DNA from: Candidatus Methylomirabilota bacterium
Lineage (GTDB): Bacteria > Methylomirabilota > Methylomirabilia > Methylomirabilales > Methylomirabilaceae
DNA length: 10,210 bases
Assembly: GCA_016200385.1 (NCBI GenBank)
Contig: JACQEV010000222.1
Location: 1-10,210 of the forward strand
Reading direction: 5' to 3'
Both the position numbers and the translations under genes were made by a program. Of this stretch, positions 1 to 6,838 are shown one piece after another. Numbering within the stretch: the stretch's first letter is position 1; each line of letters begins with the position of its first letter. The notes beneath the pieces are model-generated. The model was not told the DNA's origin. It was given only the letters and a program-made list of their open reading frames with translations, and made no database searches.

Positions 1-35
1 ACCTTCTGAAACACGGCGGTCAGCTTGATCTGCAT
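1..35 (-). CDS. Start of a HicB-like antitoxin/HicB-domain protein (partial, runs off window)
   Basis: An ATG at 33-35 opens a frame reading MQIKLTAVFQK before the window ends. A GAGGAG ribosome binding site sits about 4 nt upstream (the plus strand reads CTCCTC at 38-43). This N-terminus resembles small HicB-family antitoxins, which often begin with a hydrophobic first beta strand of the partial RNase H-like fold ('MQIKLTAVFxKVPEGY...'). In such loci HicB usually pairs with a HicA mRNA interferase toxin. No hicA is visible upstream of this gene, so any partner would lie beyond the window. Only 11 codons are visible, so the family call rests on resemblance recalled from memory; a solitary HicB-like protein is equally possible. 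Confidence 0.45.
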   Translation of the reverse strand, partial: MQIKLTAVFQK

Positions 36-360
36 CGCTCCTCTCTCCAATCGCCTCAGCGTAACGGCAGCCGCGTTCGCATTCCAGCGGTCGCTGCCCG
101 CCTAAATATTAGGTCTACTGCTCCGCTTCCTGCAATCTATTTCGTAAGGTCACTCCAACCCTAGAAACCAAACAACATCGGCAATTTTCGACGCCTCGCA
201 AAACTGCAACAAGCCTCCTCGTATCGCTAAATATTGCGGAGCTCGCAGTCTATCCCGATATCAGCCCGAAATATATTCAGGCCAACAACCCATCGTCAGA
301 GGCGATCCGGAAGGCCGTAGACTCCACGTCCGCCTCGAAGATGAGCGAGGGGAGAGGTCC
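36..360. other. Intergenic region without recognisable gene
   Basis: This 325-bp stretch is richer in A+T than its surroundings. No frame on either strand has a start codon plus ribosome binding site and a recognisable protein. The only patterned elements I see are a short inverted repeat CCTAA-ATA-TTAGG at 101-113 and a second copy of its core, CTAAATATT, at 227-235. Either could be an operator for the HicB-like gene downstream on the minus strand, but nothing shows this. I could not identify a convincing -35/-10 pair. Confidence 0.5.
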
Positions 361-510
361 TTATTTCTTCCCGATGTACTTCTCCGGCGCCTGCTCGAAG
401 GCCCGCTTGCACATTAGCGCACAGAAATAGTAGGTCGTCCCCTGATACACGGCGGTGGCCGCCGCCCGCTTCTCATCCACCATCATCCCGCACACCAGAT
501 CTTTCGACAT
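361..510 (-). CDS. Small YHS-domain protein (49 aa)
   Basis: The frame starts with ATG at 508-510, preceded by GGAGG with 6-nt spacing, and ends with TAA at 361-363. The product is almost exactly one YHS domain. It opens MSKDLVCGMMVDEKRAA, equivalent to the family's 'DPVCGM.v', has an aromatic core YYFCALMCKRAF, and ends PEKYIGKK. Cysteines are at residues 7, 30 and 34 (CxxxC in the second half). YHS domains occur in copper and heavy-metal ATPases, in metal-responsive proteins and as stand-alone small proteins; binding of metal through the cysteines is the usual proposal. There is no signal peptide, so it should be cytoplasmic. It follows the proposed selenoprotein gene on the same strand after 79 bp holding a palindromic repeat, so co-transcription is uncertain. 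The gene is short enough to be missed by length-filtered annotation. Confidence 0.85.
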   Translation of the reverse strand: MSKDLVCGMMVDEKRAAATAVYQGTTYYFCALMCKRAFEQAPEKYIGKK

Positions 511-534
511 CACGTGCCTCCGTGTCCACCTTCA

Positions 535-583
535 CCCTCACTTCGCTCCTCCCTCCCGATGGGGAAGAGGATACAGGTGAGGG
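535..583. repeat. GC-rich nested palindrome (REP-like intergenic repeat)
   Basis: Outer arms CCCTCAC (535-541) and GTGAGGG (577-583) are perfectly complementary. Inner arms CCTC (548-551) and GAGG (567-570) also pair. An apical CCC/GGG stem closes a GAT loop at 558-560, with a two-base mismatch below it. This matches the widespread class of intergenic repeats whose antisense reading gives spurious peptides such as 'SPHLYPLPHREG'. It lies between the selenoprotein stop and the YHS start. It could stabilise the 3' end of the upstream mRNA or attenuate read-through, but there is no U-tract, so it is not a standard intrinsic terminator. Confidence 0.7.
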
Positions 584-589
584 GATCCA

Positions 590-1045
590 CTACCACGGCT
601 GAGACCTGGCGTACTTGCGATCAATGGCCGCCTTGATCTCCGGAATTTTCTTCCCCTGCTTGTACATGGCATACGCCTCCAGCGTAATGTCCTGGCACAT
701 GTCTCACCCAAAGGCGTGCCGGTCCACATAGCAATCGAGGTTGTTCTGATGGCCGTTTCCCTTGAAGCAGCCGCAGTAGCAGGACATCTGTTCGATGAGC
801 TGGGGGACTTGTTTCGCGATTTGGTACGCTCTCGCCGTTTTGCCTTCAAACAGCGCGGGCGAGACCGTCCTGGGACGGGGACGCCTCGGGATCGCGTGAA
901 GGATGCGAGCCTCGGGTTCCGCAGCGCCCAGCGCTGAGCGCTGCCCGCCGATCATCCCGAGCAGGACCCCGACCAGGCCCCCTCCGAGAACCCGGATAAA
1001 CTGTCGCCGCTCCGCTTGTGACACGGATTCGTCCTGTCTGTTCAC
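590..1045 (-). CDS. Tat-exported CYCGC-motif protein, probable selenoprotein (Sec at in-frame TGA 704-706)
   Basis: The frame begins with GTG at 1043-1045, preceded by AGGAGG with 7-nt spacing. It meets TGA at 704-706 and then stays open for 37 codons to TAG at 590-592. Reading TGA as selenocysteine gives 151 residues. Residues 11-40 look like a Tat signal (ERRQFIRV, then a Gly/Leu/Val-rich stretch, then SALGAA). The mature part holds SCYCGCFKGNGH (Cys 89, 91, 93), Cys105 in NLDCYVDRHAFG, then U114-D-M-C117 and an amphipathic tail (LEAYAMYKQGKKIPEIKAAI). From memory, PCYCGC-motif proteins have Cys-x-x-Cys at the equivalent place, so Sec would replace the first Cys. A SECIS-like hairpin follows the TGA. 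The role is unknown; a thiol/selenol redox or metal-binding role outside the cytoplasm is inference. The alternative is a nonsense mutation giving a 113-aa remnant, but the intact tail argues against that. Confidence 0.82.
670..689 (-). promoter_or_regulatory. Bacterial SECIS-like stem-loop just after the in-frame TGA
   Basis: On the minus-strand RNA, nucleotides 15-34 after the UGA fold as follows: CA pairs with UG, one U at nucleotide 17 (plus position 687) is bulged, UACGC (682-686) pairs with GCGUA (672-676), and the apical loop is UGGAG (677-681). Known bacterial SECIS elements have a short upper stem, a bulged U on the 5' side and a G in the first two loop positions. In E. coli fdhF, as I recall it, the bulged U and loop lie at about nucleotides 14 and 19-23 after UGA. 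The arrangement here matches that with a shift of about one codon. The fold was derived by eye, not by an energy calculation. Confidence 0.65.
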
Positions 1046-1127
1046 CGGCCTTCCTCCTGTGGCAAGTCATTGAGAACTGTGTGCATGGTTCTTACTAACC
1101 ACGTGATCAAATGCCATTACCCCGAAG

Positions 1128-1169
1128 GTCCCCCCTCACCCGCACCCCCCCACTTGGGGGCGAGGGGAC
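1128..1169. repeat. GC-rich palindromic repeat downstream of prfB
   Basis: Outer arms GTCCCC (1128-1133) and GGGGAC (1164-1169) are complementary, and an inner CCCCC/GGGGG stem (1147-1151 with 1156-1160) closes an ACTT loop. The composition and layout (CCCCTCACC ... GGGG ... GAGGGGA) resemble the element at 535-583, so both probably belong to one dispersed intergenic repeat family. On the minus strand it begins 17 nt after the prfB stop codon and may protect or partly terminate the long operon transcript. No U-tract follows. Confidence 0.6.
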
Positions 1170-1186
1170 TAAGGATGGTTCAGGTC

Positions 1187-2303
1187 TCACTTCGCTACCC
1201 CGGTCGAAGTCTTCCCCTTCAAGAGAAACGCATCAATGAACGGCTCAATGTCTCCGTCCAGCACCTTCTCCACATTGCCGGTTTCCAGGCCGGTCCGGTG
1301 GTCCTTCACAAGCTGGTAGGGGGCAAGGACGTATGAGCGGATCTGGCTGCCCCATGCGATATCCTTCTTTTCGCCTTCGAGCTTGGCCATCTCCTTGTCT
1401 TGCTCTCGCCGATAGTGGTCATACAGCCGGGAGCGCAGGACCTTCATCGCCATGCCCCGGTTCTTGTGCTGCGAGCGCTCATTCTGGCAGGAGACGACGA
1501 TGCCCGTGGGCAGGTGGGTGATTCGCACCGCCGAGTCGGTGACGTTGACATGCTGTCCACCCGCGCCGCTGGAACGGAAGGTATCGATCCGGAGATCTTT
1601 CTCGTCGATGGCGACTTCTATCTCCTCATCGATCTCGGGGTAGACGAAGACCGACGCAAAGGAGGTATGACGGCGGTGGCTGGCGTCGAACGGCGAGATC
1701 CGAACAAGGCGGTGGACCCCCATCTCGGCTTTTAGTCGCCCATAGGCGTATGCGCCTGTCACGGTGACCGTGGCGCTCTTGATCCCGGCCTCTTCGGCAG
1801 CAAGCAGGTCGATCACTTCGGCACGATAGCCCCTGGCTTCCGCCCAGCGCATGTACATCCGCAACAGCATCTGCGCCCAGTCCTGCGACTCGGTGCCGCC
1901 CGCGCCGGGGTTGATGGAGAGGATGGCGTTGCCCCTGTCATATTCTCCAGCCAGCACCGTCGTCAGCTCGAGCTCCGCAAGCTGTCCCTCCAGCTTCTGA
2001 AGCGAGCTCTCCATCTCTGCGAGGGCCTGCTGGTCCTCTTCTTCTCGCAGGAGCTCGAGGAGGACCTGGAGATCCTCGATCTCGCGTCCCAGGGTCTCCG
2101 GTTGATCAACGACTTCCTTCAGCGCGCGTTGCTCCTTCAAAATATCCTTCGCGCGAGAAGGATCTGCCCAGAACTCCTGCGCGTGGAGTAGCTCGTCGAT
2201 CGCGTTCAGGCGCGCCCGCTTCCCCCCCAGGTCAAAGAAAGACCCGAAGGCCGTCCAGCTTGTCCTTTACGCCCTCGAGCCTGCGCGCGAAGTCAGCGAT
2301 CAT
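1187..2303 (-). CDS. prfB: Peptide chain release factor 2, expressed by +1 programmed frameshift
   Basis: RF2 recognises UGA and UAA stop codons and triggers peptide release on the ribosome. The gene starts with ATG at 2301-2303, with AAAGGAGG 5 nt upstream. Frame 0 encodes 23 residues ending RVFL, then meets TGA at 2232-2234 inside CTTTGAC. A +1 shift continues DLGGKRARLNAIDELL and so on to TGA at 1187-1189. The shifted product is 371 residues (E. coli has 365). The stop-recognition tripeptide SPF falls at about 203-205 and the catalytic GGQ (SSGAGGQHVNV) at about 248-250, almost the E. coli positions. Upstream GNAILSINPGAGGTESQDW is also typical RF2. The ATG overlaps the lnt stop (ATGA), so translation is probably coupled. 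The frameshift lets RF2 level control its own synthesis. Gene callers often report only the 3' part, from about 2140. Confidence 0.97.
2228..2249 (-). promoter_or_regulatory. prfB +1 frameshift site
   Basis: The minus strand reads CGG GTC TTT CTT TGA C. CTT TGA C is identical to the slip site known from E. coli prfB, where peptidyl-tRNA on CUU slips to UUU when RF2 is scarce and GAC is read next. The stimulatory Shine-Dalgarno-like element that precedes CUU by 3 nt in E. coli (AGGGGG) is here only CGGGTC, so pairing with 16S rRNA would be weak. Frame 0 before the site and frame +1 after it both encode plausible RF2 N-terminal sequence, which excludes a random sequencing slip. Confidence 0.9.
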
Positions 2304-3919
2304 CGTATCCTCCTTTGGGAAATGGGAGCCGGCGCCGATGAGATCCGACCGGCACTCCAGGCCCGCCTTGCCATGAACACTGCCACCACGAATGCCACGC
2401 ACAACCAGGCGAAGAGATCACCGTGACTGGTATAAAAGGTCTCACCCTGCTCCAGGCGAATCCGACCCGAGATCACAGCGGGGACGAATAGTCCGGAGAC
2501 TTCCAGGATCCGGCCAGTGGGATCAATGATCGCGGAAATGCCGGTGTTGGCCGCCCGAATCAGGTAGCGGTGGTTCTCGGCAGCCCGAAGGGCCGCCATG
2601 GCCAGATGCTGCGCCGGGGCGGCCGACCGGCCGAACCAGGCGTCGTTGGTGATATTGACCAGGAAGTCGGCCCCGTCCTTCACGTAGCGTCGCACTTGAT
2701 CCGGAAAGATCGCCTCGTAGCAGATGGTGGCTCCGAAGCGACCACGCGGGAGATGAAAGATCGTGTAGGTCCGGCCTGGCTCGAAATCGCCGATCCCGTA
2801 CGCCAGCTTGTGCACGAAAAAGAGAATCGATTTCAGGGGAACGTACTCTCCAAAGGGAACCATGTGGATCTTGTCATACTTGCCAAGCAGCTCACGCTGA
2901 GGAGAGATCAGGAAGGCGCTATTGTGGTAGCGGTCACCCCCGCCGCTTTGCGCCCCTGGCTCGACGTCCGGGCTCCCCACGAGCAGGTAGCTCCCGGTCT
3001 CGGCAGCGATATCGGCAACGCGGCCGCGTAGCGTCGGCTCGTACCGGAGGAAGAAGGGCACGGCGGTCTCGGGCCAGACGATGAGGCCCGGCGCCCCCGT
3101 TGCCGCGTCTAGGCTGAGGCGCCGATAGAGGTCGATGGTCGCCGCCTGCATCGCTGGATCCCACTTCAGGGCTTGATCGATGTTCCCTTGCACGAGGGTG
3201 ACTCCCAGTCCCTGCTCTTCACCGGCACGTGCTGGAGACGGTGAAAGGAGCCTCGGAGACCAGACAAGAGCCAGGGCAAGCACGCCGGTGAGGAGCATGG
3301 TCCGAAGACGGTCTCCAGCCGTGGCAGCCAGTTGCGCCAGCGCGATGTTGACGAGGATCACCAGGAACGACAGACCGTACACGCCTGTGACTGAGGCAAT
3401 GGGCAAGAGCGTGTTGCTCCGGTACTGAGTGTACCCCAGCAAGGCCCAGGGGAACCCGGTCAACGCGTAGCTGCGGAGGTATTCCAGGGCAACCCATAAC
3501 GCCGCGGGGGCCAGAAGGCCGATTGGCCACGCGGCGGCCCCGATCAGCGAGAGGCCATAGCAGAACAGGCCAAAATAGAGCCCGAGATATGCCGACAACG
3601 CCAGGAGGACAAGAGCGCTGACGGAGAACGACATGCCCCCATACGTCGTCATCGTTCGCGTCACCCACGAGATGCTCAAGAGATAGAACAGCAATCCCGC
3701 GAGACTTCCCCACCAGAAGGCCCGAGCCGGGGGCTCGCCGCGAATGACCACAAGGAGCGGAACTAGGGCAACAAATGCCAGCCCTCCTATATCTGCGGTT
3801 GGGAATGCGAGAGCAAGGAGTCCCGCTGAGACGGTCGCCAGCAGGGCTGGCCTGAGACCCCGAAGGACTCCGGTTCGCCAGCCGCTCACCGAGGCCTGGC
3901 TGAAAGGAATCACACCCAT
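2300..3919 (-). CDS. lnt: Apolipoprotein N-acyltransferase
   Basis: Lnt is an inner-membrane enzyme that N-acylates the diacylglyceryl-cysteine of lipoproteins, using phospholipid as acyl donor, before Lol-dependent sorting. From the ATG at 3917-3919 the protein has 539 residues, close to the usual 510-540. The N-terminal part is strongly hydrophobic with several membrane segments. It is followed by the periplasmic nitrilase-fold domain carrying the catalytic triad: Glu284 (IVWPETAVPF), Lys350 (KYDKIHMVPFGEYVP) and Cys400 (GATICYEAIF). NITNDAWFG follows, and a last membrane segment lies near the C-terminus. An upstream in-frame start near 4054 is open but lies deep within cdsA and adds a non-hydrophobic Arg/Gly/Pro-rich stretch, so I reject it. 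The gene overlaps cdsA by 10 bp and prfB by the ATGA. No strong ribosome binding site is seen (GGCGGG directly precedes the ATG), so translation is probably coupled to cdsA. Confidence 0.95.
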   Translation of the reverse strand: MGVIPFSQASVSGWRTGVLRGLRPALLATVSAGLLALAFPTADIGGLAFVALVPLLVVIRGEPPARAFWWGSLAGLLFYLLSISWVTRTMTTYGGMSFSVSALVLLALSAYLGLYFGLFCYGLSLIGAAAWPIGLLAPAALWVALEYLRSYALTGFPWALLGYTQYRSNTLLPIASVTGVYGLSFLVILVNIALAQLAATAGDRLRTMLLTGVLALALVWSPRLLSPSPARAGEEQGLGVTLVQGNIDQALKWDPAMQAATIDLYRRLSLDAATGAPGLIVWPETAVPFFLRYEPTLRGRVADIAAETGSYLLVGSPDVEPGAQSGGGDRYHNSAFLISPQRELLGKYDKIHMVPFGEYVPLKSILFFVHKLAYGIGDFEPGRTYTIFHLPRGRFGATICYEAIFPDQVRRYVKDGADFLVNITNDAWFGRSAAPAQHLAMAALRAAENHRYLIRAANTGISAIIDPTGRILEVSGLFVPAVISGRIRLEQGETFYTSHGDLFAWLCVAFVVAVFMARRAWSAGRISSAPAPISQRRIR

Positions 3920-4755
3920 CCCGCCAATACCGCGACGTACAGGGACGGTGCGGAGAATAGGAGGCTGTCCACTCGGTCCAGTAACCCCCCGTGGCCCGGG
4001 ATCACCGTACCGGCGTCCTTCACCCCGAAACTGCGCTTCAGCATCGATTCGCACAGATCACCCACCTGGCCCATCACGCCCAAACCCAATCCAAGAAATA
4101 TACTCTGAGCGATACCGAGGCTCTCCCAGAATAAGAGCTTGGCCAGGCAGGAGGCGAGGACGGAACAGAGGAGTCCGCCCACACCGCCCTCTACGGTCTT
4201 ATGTGGGCTGATGGAGGGGCAGAGTAACCTTCTTCCCAACGTCCTGCCCACGTAAAATGCGCCGATATCGCCTGCCCAGGTGACCGATGCCAGGTAGAAT
4301 ATGTATGTCCTGCCAGGGACCATGGCCCGCAGTGCCGAGGGAAAGCTCAATAGCCCTGCAACGTAGATCATCCCCAGCAGCGTGATTGCCGCTCGCGGAG
4401 CGGCCTCTTTCAGATCGTTGCTTCCCAAAAGCAGGCTGGTCAGCAGGAGGCCGACCACGCCTGCCAACGCCGAAGCCAACCACGGCGCGGACGCCCCGAA
4501 GAACAGGAGGCAGGCAAGCGCCAATCCTCCCACCATCCCGAAAGATCTCAGCGGATGCAACCCACTGGCCTGGGCCATCGTGTAGAACTCGTAGAGCCCA
4601 ACAAGGATTGCGAGACTGACAAGCAAGAAGAATTGAAAGGGGGTTCCAAACTGAACCAGGAGGACAAAGGGTGGGAGGAAGGCGGCGGCGCTGAGGACCC
4701 TCTTTACATGCATGTACCGATCTCGAACGGCCGTGCTCGCCCTCCGAATCGCCAC
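3910..4755 (-). CDS. cdsA: Phosphatidate cytidylyltransferase (CDP-diacylglycerol synthase)
   Basis: CdsA converts phosphatidate and CTP to CDP-diacylglycerol, the precursor of all phospholipids, in the inner membrane. The 281-residue protein is made mostly of hydrophobic membrane segments. It carries the CdsA signature at residues 237-263, KRSFGVKDAGTVIPGHGG followed by LLDRVD, and the upstream motif GDIGAFYVGR (162-171) with SISPHKTVEG (181-190). The start is taken at GTG (4753-4755), because a TAG lies in frame only three codons upstream; AGGG is the nearest Shine-Dalgarno-like sequence. An internal ATG at 4711-4713 (MHVKRVLSAAAF) is the alternative start. The region just before the start can form a CCGCC/GGCGG hairpin. 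cdsA commonly follows uppS, but uppS is missing here. Confidence 0.95.
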   Translation of the reverse strand: MAIRRASTAVRDRYMHVKRVLSAAAFLPPFVLLVQFGTPFQFFLLVSLAILVGLYEFYTMAQASGLHPLRSFGMVGGLALACLLFFGASAPWLASALAGVVGLLLTSLLLGSNDLKEAAPRAAITLLGMIYVAGLLSFPSALRAMVPGRTYIFYLASVTWAGDIGAFYVGRTLGRRLLCPSISPHKTVEGGVGGLLCSVLASCLAKLLFWESLGIAQSIFLGLGLGVMGQVGDLCESMLKRSFGVKDAGTVIPGHGGLLDRVDSLLFSAPSLYVAVLAGWV

Positions 4756-4756
4756 T

Positions 4757-4772
4757 CCGCCCTAACAGGCGG
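4757..4772 (-). promoter_or_regulatory. Small hairpin covering the cdsA ribosome binding region
   Basis: On the minus strand CCGCC (4768-4772), a TGTTAG loop and GGCGG (4757-4761) form a five-pair GC stem ending one base before the GTG start of cdsA. The 3' arm includes most of the AGGGCGG that would serve as ribosome binding site. It could lower cdsA translation or make it depend on ribosomes arriving from frr. This is structure seen in sequence with an inferred role. Confidence 0.35.
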
Positions 4773-4846
4773 CAGCGTCAAAGCAGTCTTGGTGCTCGAA
4801 CGTGTGTTGCCCGCCACGTGGGTGGACCCGGCCCGACGGTCAGGCC

Positions 4847-5404
4847 CTAAAACTCCATGATCTCCTTTTCCTTCTTGGCCAGCAGCCCATCGATCTCAGT
4901 GATCAATCGATTGGTCAGATTCTGGACGATCTCCAATCCCTTTTTGACATCGTCCTCCGAGGCCTCCTTGTCCCGCTCCTTCCGCTTCAGCCACTCGTTG
5001 GAATCCCGGCGAGCATTGCGGATCGCTATCCGGCCCTCCTCGGCGATCTTTCTGACCACCTTCACCAGCTCTTTCCGGCGCTCTTCGGTCAGGGTTGGGA
5101 TCGGAATCCGGATGACCTTGCCGTCATTGGCCGGGGTGACGCCGAGATCCGACTTGAGGATCGCCCGTTCGATGGCAGCAAGCAACGAGGCGTCCCACGG
5201 CTGGACGGTGATCAGCCGTGCTTCGGGCACTGCAATGGTTGCGACCTGGTTGACGGGAACGGCGGAGCCGTAGGCCTCGACCATGAGACCATCGAGCAGC
5301 GTCAAAGAAGCCCGTCCGGTGCGGACGCCGTTAAATCCCTTGAGGGTCGCCTCGATGGCCTTCCGCATCTCCTTTTCACACTTGGCCTGAATCTCCTTGA
5401 GCAC
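4847..5404 (-). CDS. frr: Ribosome recycling factor
   Basis: RRF, with EF-G, splits post-termination ribosomes into subunits in the cytoplasm. The 185-residue product has the standard family length. Hallmarks in order are an N-terminal helix (MLKEIQAKCEKEMRKAIEA), the conserved VRTGRASLTLLDG, the hinge and beta-domain region (PVNQVATIAVPEARLITVQPWD), then IPIPTLTEERRKELVK and a long charged C-terminal helical domain. It starts with GTG at 5402-5404, 3 nt after the pyrH stop; GGGAGA at the end of pyrH supplies the ribosome binding site. The pyrH-frr order is the common bacterial arrangement. It ends with TAG at 4847-4849. Confidence 0.97.
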   Translation of the reverse strand: MLKEIQAKCEKEMRKAIEATLKGFNGVRTGRASLTLLDGLMVEAYGSAVPVNQVATIAVPEARLITVQPWDASLLAAIERAILKSDLGVTPANDGKVIRIPIPTLTEERRKELVKVVRKIAEEGRIAIRNARRDSNEWLKRKERDKEASEDDVKKGLEIVQNLTNRLITEIDGLLAKKEKEIMEF

Positions 5405-5407
5405 GGC

Positions 5408-6166
<759 letters not shown>

Positions 6167-6793
6167 CTATCCAGGAGGGGCTGGCCGCTCCAGCCCCTCG
6201 CCTAACTGATAGCGGCAGAAGCGTCGAAGGACGACGTTCTCCCCGACCTTCGCGATGACTTCCTTGATCCGCTCCTCGAGCTTGATCTCGTGATCTTTGA
6301 TGAAGGGCTGCTCCAGGAGGCACATCTCACTGAAGAATTTTTCCAGCCGCCCCTGGACGATCTGTTCGATCACTTTCTCGGGCTTGCCGGACGTGCTTAC
6401 CTGGGCCAGGAGAATCGCCCGCTCTTTCTCGAGGAGTGCTTTCGGCACATCCTCCCGGCTGACATACAAGTGGTTCGCGGCCGCCACCTGCATCGCCACA
6501 TCCTTTGCGAGCGACTTAAACTCGTCGGTCCTGGCGACGAAGTCCGTCTCGCAGTTCAGCTCCAAGAGCACCCCGATTTTCCCACCGGCATGAATATAGG
6601 AGACGATCAGGCCCTCGGAGGCGATCCGCCCCATCTTCTTGGAAGCCGAGGCCAGCCCCTTCTCGCGAAGCACGGTGATGGCCCTCTCCATATCTCCACC
6701 TGCCTCGGCCAGAGCGACCTTGCATTCCATGAAACCCACTCCCGTCCTCTCGCGCAAGTCTCTCACCAACGTCGCTGGAATCGTCACTGACAT
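6167..6793 (-). CDS. tsf: Translation elongation factor Ts (short form)
   Basis: EF-Ts is the guanine nucleotide exchange factor that regenerates EF-Tu-GTP. The 208-residue product carries the N-terminal UBA-like domain (residues 1-55, with LRERTGVGFMECKVALAEA) and the core contact motif ELNCETDFVARTDEF (Asp84-Phe85, equivalent to E. coli Asp80-Phe81). It then ends after one core subdomain. It is shorter than the roughly 283-residue E. coli protein and resembles the roughly 200-residue Thermus-type form. ATG at 6791-6793 is preceded by GAGG with 6-nt spacing. It follows rpsB by 45 bp, the near-universal rpsB-tsf pair, and ends with TAG. Confidence 0.97.
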   Translation of the reverse strand: MSVTIPATLVRDLRERTGVGFMECKVALAEAGGDMERAITVLREKGLASASKKMGRIASEGLIVSYIHAGGKIGVLLELNCETDFVARTDEFKSLAKDVAMQVAAANHLYVSREDVPKALLEKERAILLAQVSTSGKPEKVIEQIVQGRLEKFFSEMCLLEQPFIKDHEIKLEERIKEVIAKVGENVVLRRFCRYQLGEGLERPAPPG

Positions 6794-6838
6794 CTTTGTC
6801 CTCTTCCCTTGTTTTGGTTTCTTTGTGTTCGTGGCATT

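Noticed and set aside
120..430. Open plus-strand frame through the intergenic region
   Set aside because: It lacks a usable start codon and ribosome binding site, resembles no family I know, and its end is antisense to the YHS gene.
704..706. In-frame TGA as a true stop or nonsense mutation, giving a 113-aa protein or a pseudogene
   Set aside because: The downstream 37 codons keep a plausible conserved-type sequence with a Cys at +3, a SECIS-like hairpin follows, and no other frame damage is present. Not fully excluded without homologs.
538..849. 103-codon minus-strand frame overlapping the selenoprotein gene
   Set aside because: It is a shifted reading of the same DNA; its C-terminus reads through the palindromic repeat, giving a 'SPHLYPLPHREG' peptide typical of spurious ORFs.
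2140..2303. prfB frameshift as a pseudogene or sequencing error
   Set aside because: The shift is +1 exactly at CTTTGAC, the known programmed site in bacterial prfB, and restores a 371-aa RF2 with normal motif positions.
3920..4054. Upstream start extending Lnt by 45 residues
   Set aside because: The extension lies inside cdsA, is Arg/Gly/Pro-rich without membrane character, and makes the protein longer than the family norm.
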